A stretch of DNA of 60,259 nt from Flavobacterium sp. (GCF_027484945.1 NZ_JAIXRZ010000059.1:1-60259), one strand, 5' to 3'. Shown: positions 31,825 to 41,049, counted from the stretch's first letter. The notes: generated by a model from the sequence alone, not told the origin. Made by a program: numbers and translations.

Positions 31825-34194
31825 TTAAAATTTAAAATTATACGTAATTGCGGGTACTATTCCGAATATAGATAAGCGTATCGCTTCATTTCGCCCTGTT
31901 TCAAGGTTTTGTCTAAAACTAATGTTTGCCGCGTTTTTACGGGCATACAAATTATAGATGCTAAAGACCCATTCTTCAGTCCATTTTTTACTTTTCTGTT
32001 TTGGGGTAAGCGTAGCAGAAATGTCTAAATGGTGGTACAACGGCAAGTTATTTTCATTACGCAATCCATAATTGGGCACAGTTATACCTTGGTACACATA
32101 TTGACTGTTGGGATAGGTAATGGGTTGTCCCGATTGTAACACAAAGTTGGCACCGAAGGTCCATTTCTTATTCCATTTATAGGTTGAAGTCAAAGATAAA
32201 TTATGCCGCTTGTCGTAGCCCGATCGGTACCATTCGCCATTGTTGATTCCTGTTTCGTTGGGCGTTCTTCCTGGCGTACGTTGTTCCGACTTTGAAAGCG
32301 TATAGGCCACCCAGCCCGTCCAGTTGCCTGTGTTTTTTCGGAATAGGACTTCGAGACCATAAGCGCGCATTTCTCCATTTAGAATCACTTGTTCGATCGC
32401 TTCATTGGCGATTAAGTCGGCACCATCAATGTAATCCATTCTGTTTTTTACGCGTTTGTAAAAAGTTTCCACTTCAAATGAGAACTTATCGTCTTGTAAG
32501 TTTGAAAAATACCCCAAAGCAATTTGGTCAGCAATTTGTGGTTGGATGTACGAATCACTCGGAGTCCATACATCTAACGGAGTAGGTGAGGCAGTATTGG
32601 ATATCAATTGTAAGTATTGCACCATACGGTTGTATCCTAGTTTTAGCGAATTTTGATTGTTTAATTCATACGATAAAGCGAAACGGGGTTCGAAGTTATC
32701 ATAAGCCGCCATAACTTGATTGGCGCCATAATACTTTGTTCCGATTGGAGTTGCTTTTTCATAAATTTTTAATTCGTCATCAAAGAGTACGGGATTATTA
32801 TTGGCGTATAGATTTTTTGTCGAACTGCCAAGTCGGTAAAACCAACTGTAACGGAATCCATATTCGACATTTAATCGGTTGCTAATTTTTTGTTCAGCAC
32901 TCCAATAAATGGCGGGTTCAAAAGCGTATTTTTTTTCTAATTGGCGGTAATTGATGCCTGAATCCAAACGAGAAGGTTCGATTGTGCCAGGATTAAAGTC
33001 GTAATAAATTCCAGATACACCGTAGAACAATTTAATTTTATCGGTTAGGTAGTGCCTGAAATCGTATTTGATGTTGTAATTTTTAATTCCGGAATCCCAG
33101 TTAAAACCAACAAAATCAAGATTTAATCCGTAATAATAGTCGCTATAAATAAGTGATAGATTAGAAAATAATTGATCGGAATACAAATGGTTCCAACGCA
33201 GATTAAGTGTGGCGTTACCATAGATGTTTTCAAAACTTTGATTAATATTAAATACATCGCGGCCAAAATATCCGGAGAGGAATACGGTATTGTTTTTATT
33301 AAACTTATAATTCAGTTTAGTATTTAAATCATAAAAATAGGCGGAGTTTTCATTATTGGATAATTTTAAGAACAAATGGGCATACGAACCCCGTCCTCCA
33401 ATTAAAAATGAACCTTTGTTTTTTTGCAGCGGACCCTCAGCTAGAATGCGGGAAGAAATAAGTCCGATCCCCCCATTCATATGAAAGTTTTTACTATTTC
33501 CTTCTTTTTGGTAGAGCTCTAACACGGAGGAAGCGCGCCCTCCAAAACGCGCGGGGATACCCCCTTTGTATAACTTTAAATCTTTGATTGCGTCGGGATT
33601 GAAAACCGAGAAAAAGCCAAATAGATGGGAAGAATTGTAAATTGTCGCTTCATCGAGCAGTATTAAATTTTGATCAGCTCCACCTCCTCGAACATTAAAT
33701 CCCGATTGTCCTTCACCGGCATTGGTTACACCCGGTAAGAACAAAATAGATTTTAAAATATCAACTTCACCCAATACTACGGGCATTTGTTTGATAGTGG
33801 CTGTTGTTAATTTATGGACACTAATTTCGGGTTTGCGAATATTGCTTTTGGTTGCATCGGTTGTGATAATTACTTCCTCTAAAATTTCACCTTTACCCTC
33901 GAGCAGTATGTCTAATTTTCGGTTTTGGTTTAATTCAATTTTTTCGGTTTTTGTGGTATACCCCAAATAACTGTAAGCAATCGAATAATTTCCAGAAGGA
34001 AGCGTAATGGAGTAAAAACCGTATTCATTGGTTATCGCGTATGATTGTGTTTCTTTAACAAGAATAGTAACACCAATAAGTGTTTCATTGTTTTGGGCAT
34101 CAACAATGGTTCCACTGAGTGTAAATTTTTCTTGCGCTAGTAGTCCAAAGCTAAAAAGACACAAAATCAAAGTTGAACGTAAAAATAAAGGCAT
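31825..34194 (-). CDS. TonB-dependent outer-membrane receptor with carboxypeptidase-like N-terminal domain
   Basis: 789 residues from ATG 34194, which begins the signal peptide (MPLFLRSTLILCLFSFGLLA); an upstream in-frame ATG at 34239 would hide it. A CarboxypepD_reg-like domain (about 25-110) precedes the plug, seen as VTNAGEGQSGFNVRGGGADQ, ILLDEATIYNSSHLFGFFS and DLKLYKGGIPARFGGRASS. A 22-strand-type barrel follows, ending with terminal Phe (TYNFKF). It imports a ligand across the outer membrane using TonB energy. It pairs with DUF4249 rather than SusD, so it is not a classical glycan locus. Substrate unknown. Confidence 0.92.
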   Translation of the reverse strand: MPLFLRSTLILCLFSFGLLAQEKFTLSGTIVDAQNNETLIGVTILVKETQSYAITNEYGFYSITLPSGNYSIAYSYLGYTTKTEKIELNQNRKLDILLEGKGEILEEVIITTDATKSNIRKPEISVHKLTTATIKQMPVVLGEVDILKSILFLPGVTNAGEGQSGFNVRGGGADQNLILLDEATIYNSSHLFGFFSVFNPDAIKDLKLYKGGIPARFGGRASSVLELYQKEGNSKNFHMNGGIGLISSRILAEGPLQKNKGSFLIGGRGSYAHLFLKLSNNENSAYFYDLNTKLNYKFNKNNTVFLSGYFGRDVFNINQSFENIYGNATLNLRWNHLYSDQLFSNLSLIYSDYYYGLNLDFVGFNWDSGIKNYNIKYDFRHYLTDKIKLFYGVSGIYYDFNPGTIEPSRLDSGINYRQLEKKYAFEPAIYWSAEQKISNRLNVEYGFRYSWFYRLGSSTKNLYANNNPVLFDDELKIYEKATPIGTKYYGANQVMAAYDNFEPRFALSYELNNQNSLKLGYNRMVQYLQLISNTASPTPLDVWTPSDSYIQPQIADQIALGYFSNLQDDKFSFEVETFYKRVKNRMDYIDGADLIANEAIEQVILNGEMRAYGLEVLFRKNTGNWTGWVAYTLSKSEQRTPGRTPNETGINNGEWYRSGYDKRHNLSLTSTYKWNKKWTFGANFVLQSGQPITYPNSQYVYQGITVPNYGLRNENNLPLYHHLDISATLTPKQKSKKWTEEWVFSIYNLYARKNAANISFRQNLETGRNEAIRLSIFGIVPAITYNFKF

Positions 34195-34321
34195 AATCTT
34201 TGTTGTATAGAATTGCAAATTTGGTGAATGATTAGCCAACTTGTTGCAATGCGATTGTTAATGTAAGGTTAAACTGCAGCACTATCGCTATTTTCACTTT
34301 ATTTTTAACCAAATTTTTAGT

Positions 34322-35029
34322 ATGAAAGGCCGTTTTTTTCTTTTATTATTTTTAATTTCTATTTCGAGTTGGTCTCAATTTGAGACGCGTCGGAAGAAGA
34401 TAAAAATTAAAGCGGTCCCTGACAATTTAGCAAAGAAAAAAGCAACTGTAGAAACCACGCCTACTGTTGTTCCATTGTTTAAAATAAATACTCCAAAAGC
34501 GCGAACATCAGACGATATAATCATGCAGAGTTTACCGCAAATGCCCAAAATTGGTGAGCTTCCCGATAAACAATATGAAGTGCGCAATCCGGCCGAACTC
34601 TATACCGACCGGTTTAATATGAAGTTGAAAGAAGAGGGTGTAAGTCCAGAACTATTTAATCGCGATATGGACTTAGGTAGGGCAATCGTTTTTACTCAAA
34701 AAATAGAATTGTCCACCCGAGATTACGGTATAATTGACGGTGATCATATTCGGGTTTGGTTAAACGGTATCTTGGTGAATCCATCACTAGTTTTGCGGGA
34801 TGATTTTCAAAAATTTACGGCAACATTGAATCCCGGTATTAATATTATTGAAATAGAGGCATTGAACTATGGTCAGCTGTCACCCAATACGGGACAATAC
34901 GATTTCTATGATGCTAATGGAACCTTGTTTTCTCAAAAATATTGGAATCTCGGTATCGGGTACAAGGCTCGTTTGCAAGTTGAATATGTAGAAAAAATGG
35001 ATAAATCGAAAGAAGGCGAAAAAAAATAA
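34322..35029 (+). CDS. Exported protein of unknown function
   Basis: 235 residues with a signal peptide (MKGRFFLLLFLISISSWSQ). After a basic low-complexity stretch (30-60), the region about 130-215 reads as a beta-sandwich: DLGRAIVFTQKIELSTRDYG, GDHIRVWLNGILVNPSLVL and TLNPGINIIEIEALNYGQLS. This layout, an object with 'length/name' strands and a NIIEIEALN strand, resembles small jelly-roll domains found in cell-surface proteins. No catalytic motif. Its gene ends 40 bp before the acyloxyacyl hydrolase gene, so the two may be one unit. It diverges from the TonB receptor gene. Confidence 0.7.
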   Translation: MKGRFFLLLFLISISSWSQFETRRKKIKIKAVPDNLAKKKATVETTPTVVPLFKINTPKARTSDDIIMQSLPQMPKIGELPDKQYEVRNPAELYTDRFNMKLKEEGVSPELFNRDMDLGRAIVFTQKIELSTRDYGIIDGDHIRVWLNGILVNPSLVLRDDFQKFTATLNPGINIIEIEALNYGQLSPNTGQYDFYDANGTLFSQKYWNLGIGYKARLQVEYVEKMDKSKEGEKK

Positions 35030-35069
35030 TAGAATTCGTTTATTTTTACACGGCATTCATCGGAATTTC

Positions 35070-36320
35070 ATGTTTACATTAAATCGATTCTCATTTTTAT
35101 TTGCCCTTACAGTAGGTGTAAACGCCTCTTTTTTTGCACAAAAATCAAAATCCCATTGGTATGCTGCCCTAGAATATTCGTTGGGTAAGACATCACCAGC
35201 CAATGTTGATTTTCCGCCCATTGGTCCGCAGCATGGCTTTTTAGTTTCAGTCGGTACAACCCAAAGTAAGCTGAATAGAACATGGAAACAACAGTTAGGT
35301 TTTCCAGAAACGGGCTTAACGTTTTCTTACGTACAATTAGGAAATGCTACATATTTGGGTTCGGCCTATACGTTAACTCCATTTGTTAATTTTAAAGTTT
35401 TTCGCGCTTGGTCGTCCCGGTATCAATTAAAAGTAGGTTTGGGAGCTTCTTATTTTACGCACTTGTATGACCCTTTAAACAACCCCAATAATAAAGCTAT
35501 TTCTACCCGTTTTACATGGGGGTTTCGCACCAATATGTACTACCAATTATGGGAGAAAAAAGCGTTTGATTTAAAATTAGGATTGGGTTATTTTCACAAT
35601 TCTAATGGGCATACGCGTTTACCCAACAACGGGTTAAATACATTTTTGGTGAGTTTATATTCGCAATTGAATTTTAATAAAAAAGAAGCTACAAGTTCCG
35701 TAACCCATCCGATCACAGCAACGCGGCAAAGCTATTATGCTTCTCGATTTGGACTTGGTCGGCGCGTACTTTCGATATATGATAATGCGGCAAAAGATGT
35801 TTATACAATGGCTGTTTCTTCAGGGGTAATCTATAATAAATCATTTAAGTTAGGTGCCGGAATGTATTATCGCTTGTATAAAGATTATTACGATTATATT
35901 CAAGAAAATGGTGCTGTAGTTGCTTCTTTATATCCAAATTTTCGAAATAATCCATTGCAGTATGCTTCAACTATTGGAATATCCGGAAGCGGTGAGTTGC
36001 TTTTGAGTCATGTTGGAGTCGAATTGGAAATGGGGATCAATTTATATAAACCAGCGTATGCTTTTGATTGGCAGATTAACGAAGAAAAATATAAAGATGG
36101 GGCGATGCAGTTGGGCGAATTAACTACCTATTACAAAATCAAGAAAACAATTTCTACCCGTTTGGGTGTTAAAGCATATCTCTTGAATACCGATATTGCT
36201 CCACGTCATAACTTATTTCTTGGTGCGTTTATTAATGCAAATTTAGGTCAAGCCGATTTTACCGAACTCACTCTAGGTTATCAATATGCGTTACCCTTAA
36301 AAACAAAGAAGAAAGCATAA
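35070..36320 (+). CDS. Acyloxyacyl hydrolase / lipid A deacylase (PagL-like) family protein
   Basis: 416 residues with a signal peptide (about 1-23). The N-terminal half is a PagL/acyloxyacyl-hydrolase-like outer-membrane barrel: YAALEYSLGKTSPANVDFP, and the catalytic-type segment LGYFHNSNGHTRLPNNGLN, in which a His and Ser lie in the family spacing. The C-terminal half is a second set of barrel-like strands, making it about twice the length of PagL. PagL removes the 3-O-acyl chain of lipid A. Family assignment rests on the HNSNG motif; activity on lipid A is inference. A terminator follows directly. Confidence 0.78.
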   Translation: MFTLNRFSFLFALTVGVNASFFAQKSKSHWYAALEYSLGKTSPANVDFPPIGPQHGFLVSVGTTQSKLNRTWKQQLGFPETGLTFSYVQLGNATYLGSAYTLTPFVNFKVFRAWSSRYQLKVGLGASYFTHLYDPLNNPNNKAISTRFTWGFRTNMYYQLWEKKAFDLKLGLGYFHNSNGHTRLPNNGLNTFLVSLYSQLNFNKKEATSSVTHPITATRQSYYASRFGLGRRVLSIYDNAAKDVYTMAVSSGVIYNKSFKLGAGMYYRLYKDYYDYIQENGAVVASLYPNFRNNPLQYASTIGISGSGELLLSHVGVELEMGINLYKPAYAFDWQINEEKYKDGAMQLGELTTYYKIKKTISTRLGVKAYLLNTDIAPRHNLFLGAFINANLGQADFTELTLGYQYALPLKTKKKA

Positions 36321-36347
36321 AAAAAGACGGCAAAAACCGTCTTTTAT
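36318..36347. terminator. Bidirectional terminator between the hydrolase gene and icd
   Basis: AAAAGACGG (36322-36330) pairs with CCGTCTTTT (36337-36345), with A/T runs on both sides; the genes converge here. Confidence 0.8.
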
Positions 36348-36366
36348 TCTTTGCGTAACTATTGAA

Positions 36367-37590
36367 TTATGCCAATTTAGCTTCTAAATTCACTTTTAAG
36401 GTTTGTAAGAAATCCTCGGTTGTTTGGTAATCGGCATCGGTTAATCCCTCAGGTTTTACCAACTGGGCCAAATCTTTTGTCATTTTACCACTCTCAACAG
36501 TTTCAATACAAACGGTTTCTAAAGCATGACAGAAATTAATTAATTCCTGGTTGCCATCTAATTTGCCGCGGTGTTCCAAACCACGTGTCCAAGCAAAAAT
36601 GGATGCAATAGGATTTGTTGACGTTTTTTTACCTTGTTGGTGTTGTCTGTAGTGACGTGTTACCGTTCCGTGAGCAGCCTCAGCCTCGACTGTTTTACCA
36701 TCGGGAGTGACTAACACTGAGGTCATTAATCCAAGCGATCCAAAACCTTGAGCAACGGTGTCTGATTGAACATCGCCATCGTAGTTTTTACAAGCCCAAA
36801 CAAAACCACCATTCCACTTCATTGCCGATGCAACCATATCGTCTATTAATCGGTGTTCATAAACAATGCCCAATGCTTCAAATTGTGCCTTGTAGTGTTG
36901 TTGGTAAACTTCTTCAAAAATATCTTTAAAACGTCCATCATAAGCCTTTAAGATGGTGTTTTTAGTAGAAAGGTATAAAGGCCATTTTTTGGTTAATGCC
37001 ATTTGGAAGGAAGAATGTGCAAATCCGTAAATCGATTCATCGGTATTGTACATACACATTGCTACGCCATCACTTTTAAAGTTGAATACTTCCCAGGAAG
37101 TGGTTGCTCCGTTTTCATCGGTAAATGCCATCGTGAGTTTGCCTTTTCCTTTAATTACTTTATCGGTGGCTTTATATTGATCACCAAAAGCGTGACGTCC
37201 GATGACGATAGGTTTTGTCCAACCTTGCACATAACGGGGAACATTGCTCATAATGATCGGTTCTCTAAAAACGGTTCCGCCCACGATATTACGAATGGTT
37301 CCGTTAGGCGATTTCCACATTTCTTTTAATTGAAATTCTTCAACACGCGCTTCATCAGGGGTGATTGTTGCACATTTAATCCCTACATTGTATTTTTTAA
37401 TAGCTTCAGCAGCATCTATAGTCACTTGATCATTGGTAGCGTCGCGGTATTCAATCCCTAGATCGTAGTATTTAATATCGATATCTAGATAAGGTAAAAT
37501 CAGTTGTTCTTTAATAAAACTCCAGATAATTCGTGTCATTTCATCACCATCCAATTCTACAATCGGATTGGTTACTTTAATTTTTGCCAT
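36367..37590 (-). CDS. icd: NADP-dependent isocitrate dehydrogenase
   Basis: 407 residues, matching the eukaryote-like (subfamily II) homodimeric enzyme rather than the E. coli type. It begins [19 protein letters not shown] and has [20 protein letters not shown] for substrate phosphate and carboxylate contacts, the metal site near [20 protein letters not shown], and [12 protein letters not shown] for NADP. It oxidises isocitrate to 2-oxoglutarate in the TCA cycle and supplies NADPH. It stands alone, with a TATATTTG element upstream and a terminator shared with the converging gene downstream. Confidence 0.95.
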   Translation of the reverse strand: MAKIKVTNPIVELDGDEMTRIIWSFIKEQLILPYLDIDIKYYDLGIEYRDATNDQVTIDAAEAIKKYNVGIKCATITPDEARVEEFQLKEMWKSPNGTIRNIVGGTVFREPIIMSNVPRYVQGWTKPIVIGRHAFGDQYKATDKVIKGKGKLTMAFTDENGATTSWEVFNFKSDGVAMCMYNTDESIYGFAHSSFQMALTKKWPLYLSTKNTILKAYDGRFKDIFEEVYQQHYKAQFEALGIVYEHRLIDDMVASAMKWNGGFVWACKNYDGDVQSDTVAQGFGSLGLMTSVLVTPDGKTVEAEAAHGTVTRHYRQHQQGKKTSTNPIASIFAWTRGLEHRGKLDGNQELINFCHALETVCIETVESGKMTKDLAQLVKPEGLTDADYQTTEDFLQTLKVNLEAKLA

Positions 37591-37630
37591 ATATAAAAAA
37601 CGTTTGGTTAGCGAAATTATAAATCGTTTG

Positions 37631-37638
37631 CAAATATA
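37631..37638 (-). promoter_or_regulatory. Putative promoter -7 element (TATATTTG) for icd
   Basis: Exact TAnnTTTG on the minus strand, 41 bases before the icd start. Confidence 0.5.
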
Positions 37639-37756
37639 TAAAGATACCCATGAAGGTGAATCGAATTTCTAGAGGAAATCGATTGGATTCTTCCCTTTTT
37701 TTACTTTAAGTATGCTAAACAGAAAATAAATAAATGACCTGCCGATTTTTTAATAA

Positions 37757-37792
37757 TAAAAAAGTCCCACTTTAGTAAGCAGGACTCTTTTA
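37757..37792 (-). terminator. Intrinsic terminator of rplS
   Basis: On the minus strand AGTCC...GGACT form the stem (37763-37767 with 37782-37786), continued through G-T wobbles to CTT/AAG, and are followed by a T-run. Confidence 0.7.
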
Positions 37793-37809
37793 TAAGGAAA
37801 GAACAACGA

Positions 37810-38160
37810 TTATCTTCTTCGTTCTTTAATTTTAGCTTTTTTACCGGTAAGCTCACGGAAGTAGAAGATACGTGCTCTACGAACTTTACCTCTTTGATTT
37901 ACTTCGATTTTTTGTAAAGCAGGCATGTTTAATGGGAAGATACGCTCTACACCTACAGCACCTGACATTTTACGGATGGTAAAGGTCTCGGTAACTCCTG
38001 CGCCTTTACGTTGAATAACCACACCTTTAAAAAACTGGGTTCTTGTTTTTTCACCCTCTTTAATTTCATAGTAAACGGTGATGCTATCACCAGCTCCAAA
38101 ATCGGGGAAATCTTTTTTTGCAACGAATTCGTCTTGAACGAATTTTAATAAATCTGCCAT
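37810..38160 (-). CDS. rplS: 50S ribosomal protein L19
   Basis: 116 residues. Begins MADLLKFVQDEFVAKKDFPD and carries the L19 signatures GDSITVYYEIKEGEKTRTQ, FKGVVIQRKGAGVTETFTIR and RIFPLNMPALQKIEVNQRG. It sits at the 30S-50S interface. It lies 158 bp downstream of trmD on the same strand, keeping the ancient trmD-rplS neighbourhood, but here with its own promoter element and an untranslated leader of about 65 nt. Confidence 0.97.
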   Translation of the reverse strand: MADLLKFVQDEFVAKKDFPDFGAGDSITVYYEIKEGEKTRTQFFKGVVIQRKGAGVTETFTIRKMSGAVGVERIFPLNMPALQKIEVNQRGKVRRARIFYFRELTGKKAKIKERRR

Positions 38161-38230
38161 TTTAAAAACGTTTAATGTTTCCTTAGAGCAACATACACGG
38201 TTATCGTCAGAGGTTGGTCCAATGCGGGTG
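38161..38230 (-). promoter_or_regulatory. Candidate ribosomal-protein leader of rplS
   Basis: The RNA between the -7 element and the rplS ATG is about 65 nt and is richer in G and C than other leaders here. It includes short self-complementary pieces (ACG-ATAAC-CGT; TGTT...AACA). I recall that leader RNAs have been proposed for L19 genes in Flavobacteria, which fits the position; I could not verify the consensus from sequence alone. Confidence 0.35.
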
Positions 38231-38238
38231 CAAATGTA
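38231..38238 (-). promoter_or_regulatory. Putative promoter -7 element (TACATTTG) for rplS
   Basis: Exact TAnnTTTG on the minus strand, 71 bases before the rplS start, inside the trmD-rplS spacer. Confidence 0.5.
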
Positions 38239-38318
38239 ACTAATTATTTTAAATTAGAAATGATGAATTATAAATTTTTTGAGCACGCAGGTTTTTTTAT
38301 TTAAAAAACGCTAAATGA

Positions 38319-38996
38319 TTATCGATCAAGCAGGTCCGGTCGACGGTTTTTGGTATGTTCATAGGCCATTTCTTCTCTCCATTGGTCTATATTAGCGGCA
38401 TGTCCACTTAACAAAACGGGTGGAACTTCCCAGCCGTTATAATTGGCTGGACGCGTATAAATGGGAGGTGCAAGTAAATTGTCTTGAAAACTGTCGGTTA
38501 ATGCCGAAGTTTCATCACTTAAAACACCTGGAATTAATCGAATCAAAGCGTCGGATAGAATAATAGCACCGAGTTCCCCTCCCGAAAGGACATAATCACC
38601 GATTGAAATTTCTTTTGTAATCAAATGATCCCGAACGCGTTGATCAACCCCTTTGTAATGACCGCAAAGAATAACGATGTTTTTGCACAACGACATCGTA
38701 TTGGCCATTCCTTGGTTTAAGGTTTCGCCATCGGGAGTCATGTAGATGATTTCGTTATAATCGCGTTCGCTCTTTAACTGTGAAATGCATTTGTCGATGG
38801 GTTCGATCATCATTACCATACCGGCACCTCCGCCATAAGGGTAATCGTCTACACTTTTATACTTGTTTGTAGCATAATCGCGTAAATTATGAAAATGCAC
38901 TTCGACCAAACCTTTCTCAATTGCACGCTTCATAATAGATGCATCAAAAGGACTTCGGAGTAATTCGGGCAGGACCGTAATAATATCAATGCGCAT
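38319..38996 (-). CDS. trmD: tRNA (guanine37-N1)-methyltransferase
   Basis: 225 residues. SPOUT-class trefoil-knot methyltransferase: begins [18 protein letters not shown], contains [11 protein letters not shown], the SAM-binding knot with [14 protein letters not shown] and [14 protein letters not shown], and the C-terminal tRNA-binding domain with [16 protein letters not shown]. It methylates G37 next to the anticodon to prevent +1 frameshifting. Promoter element upstream, rplS downstream. Confidence 0.97.
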   Translation of the reverse strand: MRIDIITVLPELLRSPFDASIMKRAIEKGLVEVHFHNLRDYATNKYKSVDDYPYGGGAGMVMMIEPIDKCISQLKSERDYNEIIYMTPDGETLNQGMANTMSLCKNIVILCGHYKGVDQRVRDHLITKEISIGDYVLSGGELGAIILSDALIRLIPGVLSDETSALTDSFQDNLLAPPIYTRPANYNGWEVPPVLLSGHAANIDQWREEMAYEHTKNRRPDLLDR

Positions 38997-39011
38997 AATT
39001 CAAATTTGAAA

Positions 39012-39019
39012 CAAAGGTA
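39012..39019 (-). promoter_or_regulatory. Putative promoter -7 element (TACCTTTG) for trmD
   Basis: Exact TAnnTTTG on the minus strand with a TTG 21 bases upstream; the trmD start is 16 bases downstream. Confidence 0.55.
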
Positions 39020-39049
39020 CACAACCTTTTAAATATGGTGCAATGTTTT

Positions 39050-39280
39050 TTAAACGCCAAATTGTTCCAAGTGGTGATTCAAATGGTTCCACATTAGTTT
39101 ATCCCATTCATCTGTAGAAAGTGGTCCCCAGAAGGGATGGTTTTGCAATTGAATGCACGATGGGCCTTGATTAGAAAATCGTTGTACTTTGGTAATCAAT
39201 TCCGTTTGCACCTCCTGAAAGTCAAAACGATCTTTAATCAAAAATTCGTTGGCAGTCGGACTGTTTTTTGTATTTAAAAG
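39050..39280 (-). pseudogene. C-terminal remnant of a DUF1569 (DinB-like) protein
   Basis: The minus frame is open for 77 codons, with an in-frame stop at 39281-39283 and no ATG. The residues match the C-terminal part of DUF1569 proteins: KDRFDFQEVQTELITKVQRF, then SNQGPSCIQLQNHPFWGPLS, and the ending LNHHLEQFGV with the His-His metal-type motif. The usual family length is about 150 residues, so the N-terminal half is missing. Instead, the -7 element and leader of the plus-strand isomerase gene lie where it should be. A TTG at 39241 could start a 63-residue peptide, but a half domain is unlikely to fold. Confidence 0.7.
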
Positions 39281-39295
39281 TTAACAGAATAAGTT

Positions 39296-39303
39296 TACCT
39301 TTG
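39296..39303 (+). promoter_or_regulatory. Putative promoter -7 element (TACCTTTG) for the cytoplasmic isomerase
   Basis: Exact TAnnTTTG, 22 bases before the ATG at 39326. Confidence 0.5.
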
Positions 39304-39325
39304 CCAAAATTCAAATTTAAATACA

Positions 39326-40258
39326 ATGGAAAACGGAATATACGCTAAATTTAATACCTCCCGAGGTTCGATTTTAGTTAAATTAACATACGATTTGACA
39401 CCGGGAACGGTAGGTAATTTTGTAGGCTTAGCCGAAGGTCAATTAGAAAACAACGTTCATCCTATGGGAAAACCCTATTATGATGGTTTAAAATTTCACC
39501 GTGTTATCCCTGACTTTATGATTCAAGGAGGGTGTCCACAAGGAATTGGTTCAGGCGGTCCAGGGTATAAATTTGATGACGAGTTTCATCCCGATTTAGT
39601 TCACAGCGGACCTGGAGTGTTGTCTATGGCAAATGCTGGGCCGGGTACAAACGGGTCGCAGTTTTTTATTACCCATGTGGCAACCCCATGGTTGGATGGA
39701 AAACATACCGTTTTTGGAAATGTAGTTGAAGGTCAAGATGTAGTTGATGCAATCCAACAAAATGATACGATTGATCAAATTGAAATCATTCGAGAAGGTG
39801 ATGAAGCAAAAAAATGGAATGCTATAGAAGCATTTCGAACATTTGAAGGTTCACGTGTAAAACGTTTGGAAGAAGCCAAGCAAAGAGCAGAAGCTGCAAT
39901 TGAAAAGTTGGCTGCTGGTTTTCAAAAAACCGAAAGCGGCTTGCGTTACCAAATCATTCAAAAAGGAAGCGGTAAACAAGCAGAGAAAGGTAAATCCGTT
40001 TCGGTTCATTATACAGGCGCTTTAGATAATGGAAAAGTATTTGATAGTTCATATGGGCGAAAAAAACCAATCGAATTTCCGTTAGGAAAAGGCCATGTTA
40101 TTGAAGGTTGGGATGAAGGTATTGCGTTATTGCAAGTAGGTGATAAAGCCCGTTTTGTGATTCCACCGCATATTGGTTATGGTTCTGCGGGTGCAGGAGG
40201 AGTGATTCCACCTGATGCAATCTTGGTATTTGATGTTGAACTAATGGATGTAAAATAA
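39326..40258 (+). CDS. Cytoplasmic peptidyl-prolyl isomerase, cyclophilin + FKBP fusion
   Basis: 310 residues without any signal peptide, so it should act in the cytoplasm, unlike its two exported paralogues at 1329 and 2437. The cyclophilin domain (about 1-165) has [32 protein letters not shown] and [19 protein letters not shown]. An Ala/Glu/Lys-rich helix (about 175-200) leads to the FKBP domain (about 205-310) with [19 protein letters not shown] and [13 protein letters not shown]. Both active sites look intact. It stands alone with its own promoter. Confidence 0.92.
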   Translation: MENGIYAKFNTSRGSILVKLTYDLTPGTVGNFVGLAEGQLENNVHPMGKPYYDGLKFHRVIPDFMIQGGCPQGIGSGGPGYKFDDEFHPDLVHSGPGVLSMANAGPGTNGSQFFITHVATPWLDGKHTVFGNVVEGQDVVDAIQQNDTIDQIEIIREGDEAKKWNAIEAFRTFEGSRVKRLEEAKQRAEAAIEKLAAGFQKTESGLRYQIIQKGSGKQAEKGKSVSVHYTGALDNGKVFDSSYGRKKPIEFPLGKGHVIEGWDEGIALLQVGDKARFVIPPHIGYGSAGAGGVIPPDAILVFDVELMDVK

Positions 40259-40318
40259 GCGTAAAAATGTCTTGGACTATTTTTAGACTTTATTTTTCTC
40301 TTAATACATAATGTAACT

Positions 40319-40618
40319 ATGAAAAAACACCTATGCTCCCTAATAGTAATTGCTGGTTTAATTTATGCTTGTGGATCGAATAAATCGGCACCTAGCTTGC
40401 CTGCTGCACCTTCTGTAAAAGTTGAAATGACAGCATCCTTAGCAGAAGGCAAAAGTCTCTATGAAGGTAGTTGTGCCCGTTGCCATCAGTTGTATAAACC
40501 GAGTGATTTTAATGCGCAAGCATGGAAACCCATTGTAGCGCGCATGCAAAAGAAAGCACAATTGAGCGATGAACAAGGAATGAAAATTTACAATTACCTT
40601 ACTTCCGGAGTAGAGTAA
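40319..40618 (+). CDS. Small c-type cytochrome lipoprotein
   Basis: 99 residues. The signal peptide ends in the lipobox IYACGS (Cys18). One haem-binding CxxCH motif, SCARCHQLY (about 52-60), lies in LAEGKSLYEGSCARCH. A Met in WKPIVARMQKKAQLSDEQ is a candidate sixth haem ligand, and the last helix EQGMKIYNYLTSG is typical of class I cytochrome c. Predicted to be a membrane-tethered periplasmic electron carrier; partner unknown. It lies downstream of the isomerase gene by 60 bp and ends at a terminator. Confidence 0.88.
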   Translation: MKKHLCSLIVIAGLIYACGSNKSAPSLPAAPSVKVEMTASLAEGKSLYEGSCARCHQLYKPSDFNAQAWKPIVARMQKKAQLSDEQGMKIYNYLTSGVE

Positions 40619-40636
40619 TTACATTTTAGATGGAAT

Positions 40637-40673
40637 AAAAAAATCCGAAAGTTGATGTGGCTTTCGGATTTCT
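40637..40673. terminator. Bidirectional terminator between converging genes
   Basis: AAATCCGAAAG (40641-40651) pairs with CTTTCGGATTT (40661-40671), with A-run before and T-rich sequence after. Confidence 0.8.
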
Positions 40674-40680
40674 TATTTTA

Positions 40681-41049
40681 TTAAATATCGTCAAAATCGA
40701 TGTCTGTGTAACTCTTTTCGGAGGAATCGGTGGAGTCAGTAGGATATTCTTTTTTAAAATCCTTTTGGTGTCGTTCTGAAATTACTTCTTCACCTTTAGA
40801 ATCCAATACAAAGTTGGTCATCTCATCTAATATTTCTCGAAAAGCGGTAAAATCTTCTTTATACAAATAGATTTTATGTTTTTTAAAATGAAACGATCCG
40901 TCTTCTTCAGTAAATTTTTTACTTTCCGTAATCGTGATATAGTAGTCGTCTGCTTTGGTTGAACGTACATCAAAAAAATACGTTCTTCTACCGGCTCTTA
41001 AAACTTTGGAAAAAATTTCATCTTTTTCCAACATATCATTTTCTCTCAT
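40681..41049 (-). CDS. DUF3276 / PUR-family nucleic-acid-binding protein
   Basis: About 122 residues from ATG 41049 (an upstream TTG at 41064 is less likely). The PUR-alpha-like repeat is seen as DEIFSKVLRAGRRTYFFDVR, DDYYITITESKKF and FHFKKHKIYLYKEDFTAFREI. The tail is acidic and Ser/Thr-rich (DSTDSSEKSYTDIDFDDI) and probably disordered. Bacterial PUR proteins bind single-stranded DNA or RNA; in spirochaetes relatives act as regulators. A general regulatory or RNA role is possible but not shown. It lies 53 bp downstream of the ABC exporter. Confidence 0.85.
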   Translation of the reverse strand: MRENDMLEKDEIFSKVLRAGRRTYFFDVRSTKADDYYITITESKKFTEEDGSFHFKKHKIYLYKEDFTAFREILDEMTNFVLDSKGEEVISERHQKDFKKEYPTDSTDSSEKSYTDIDFDDI

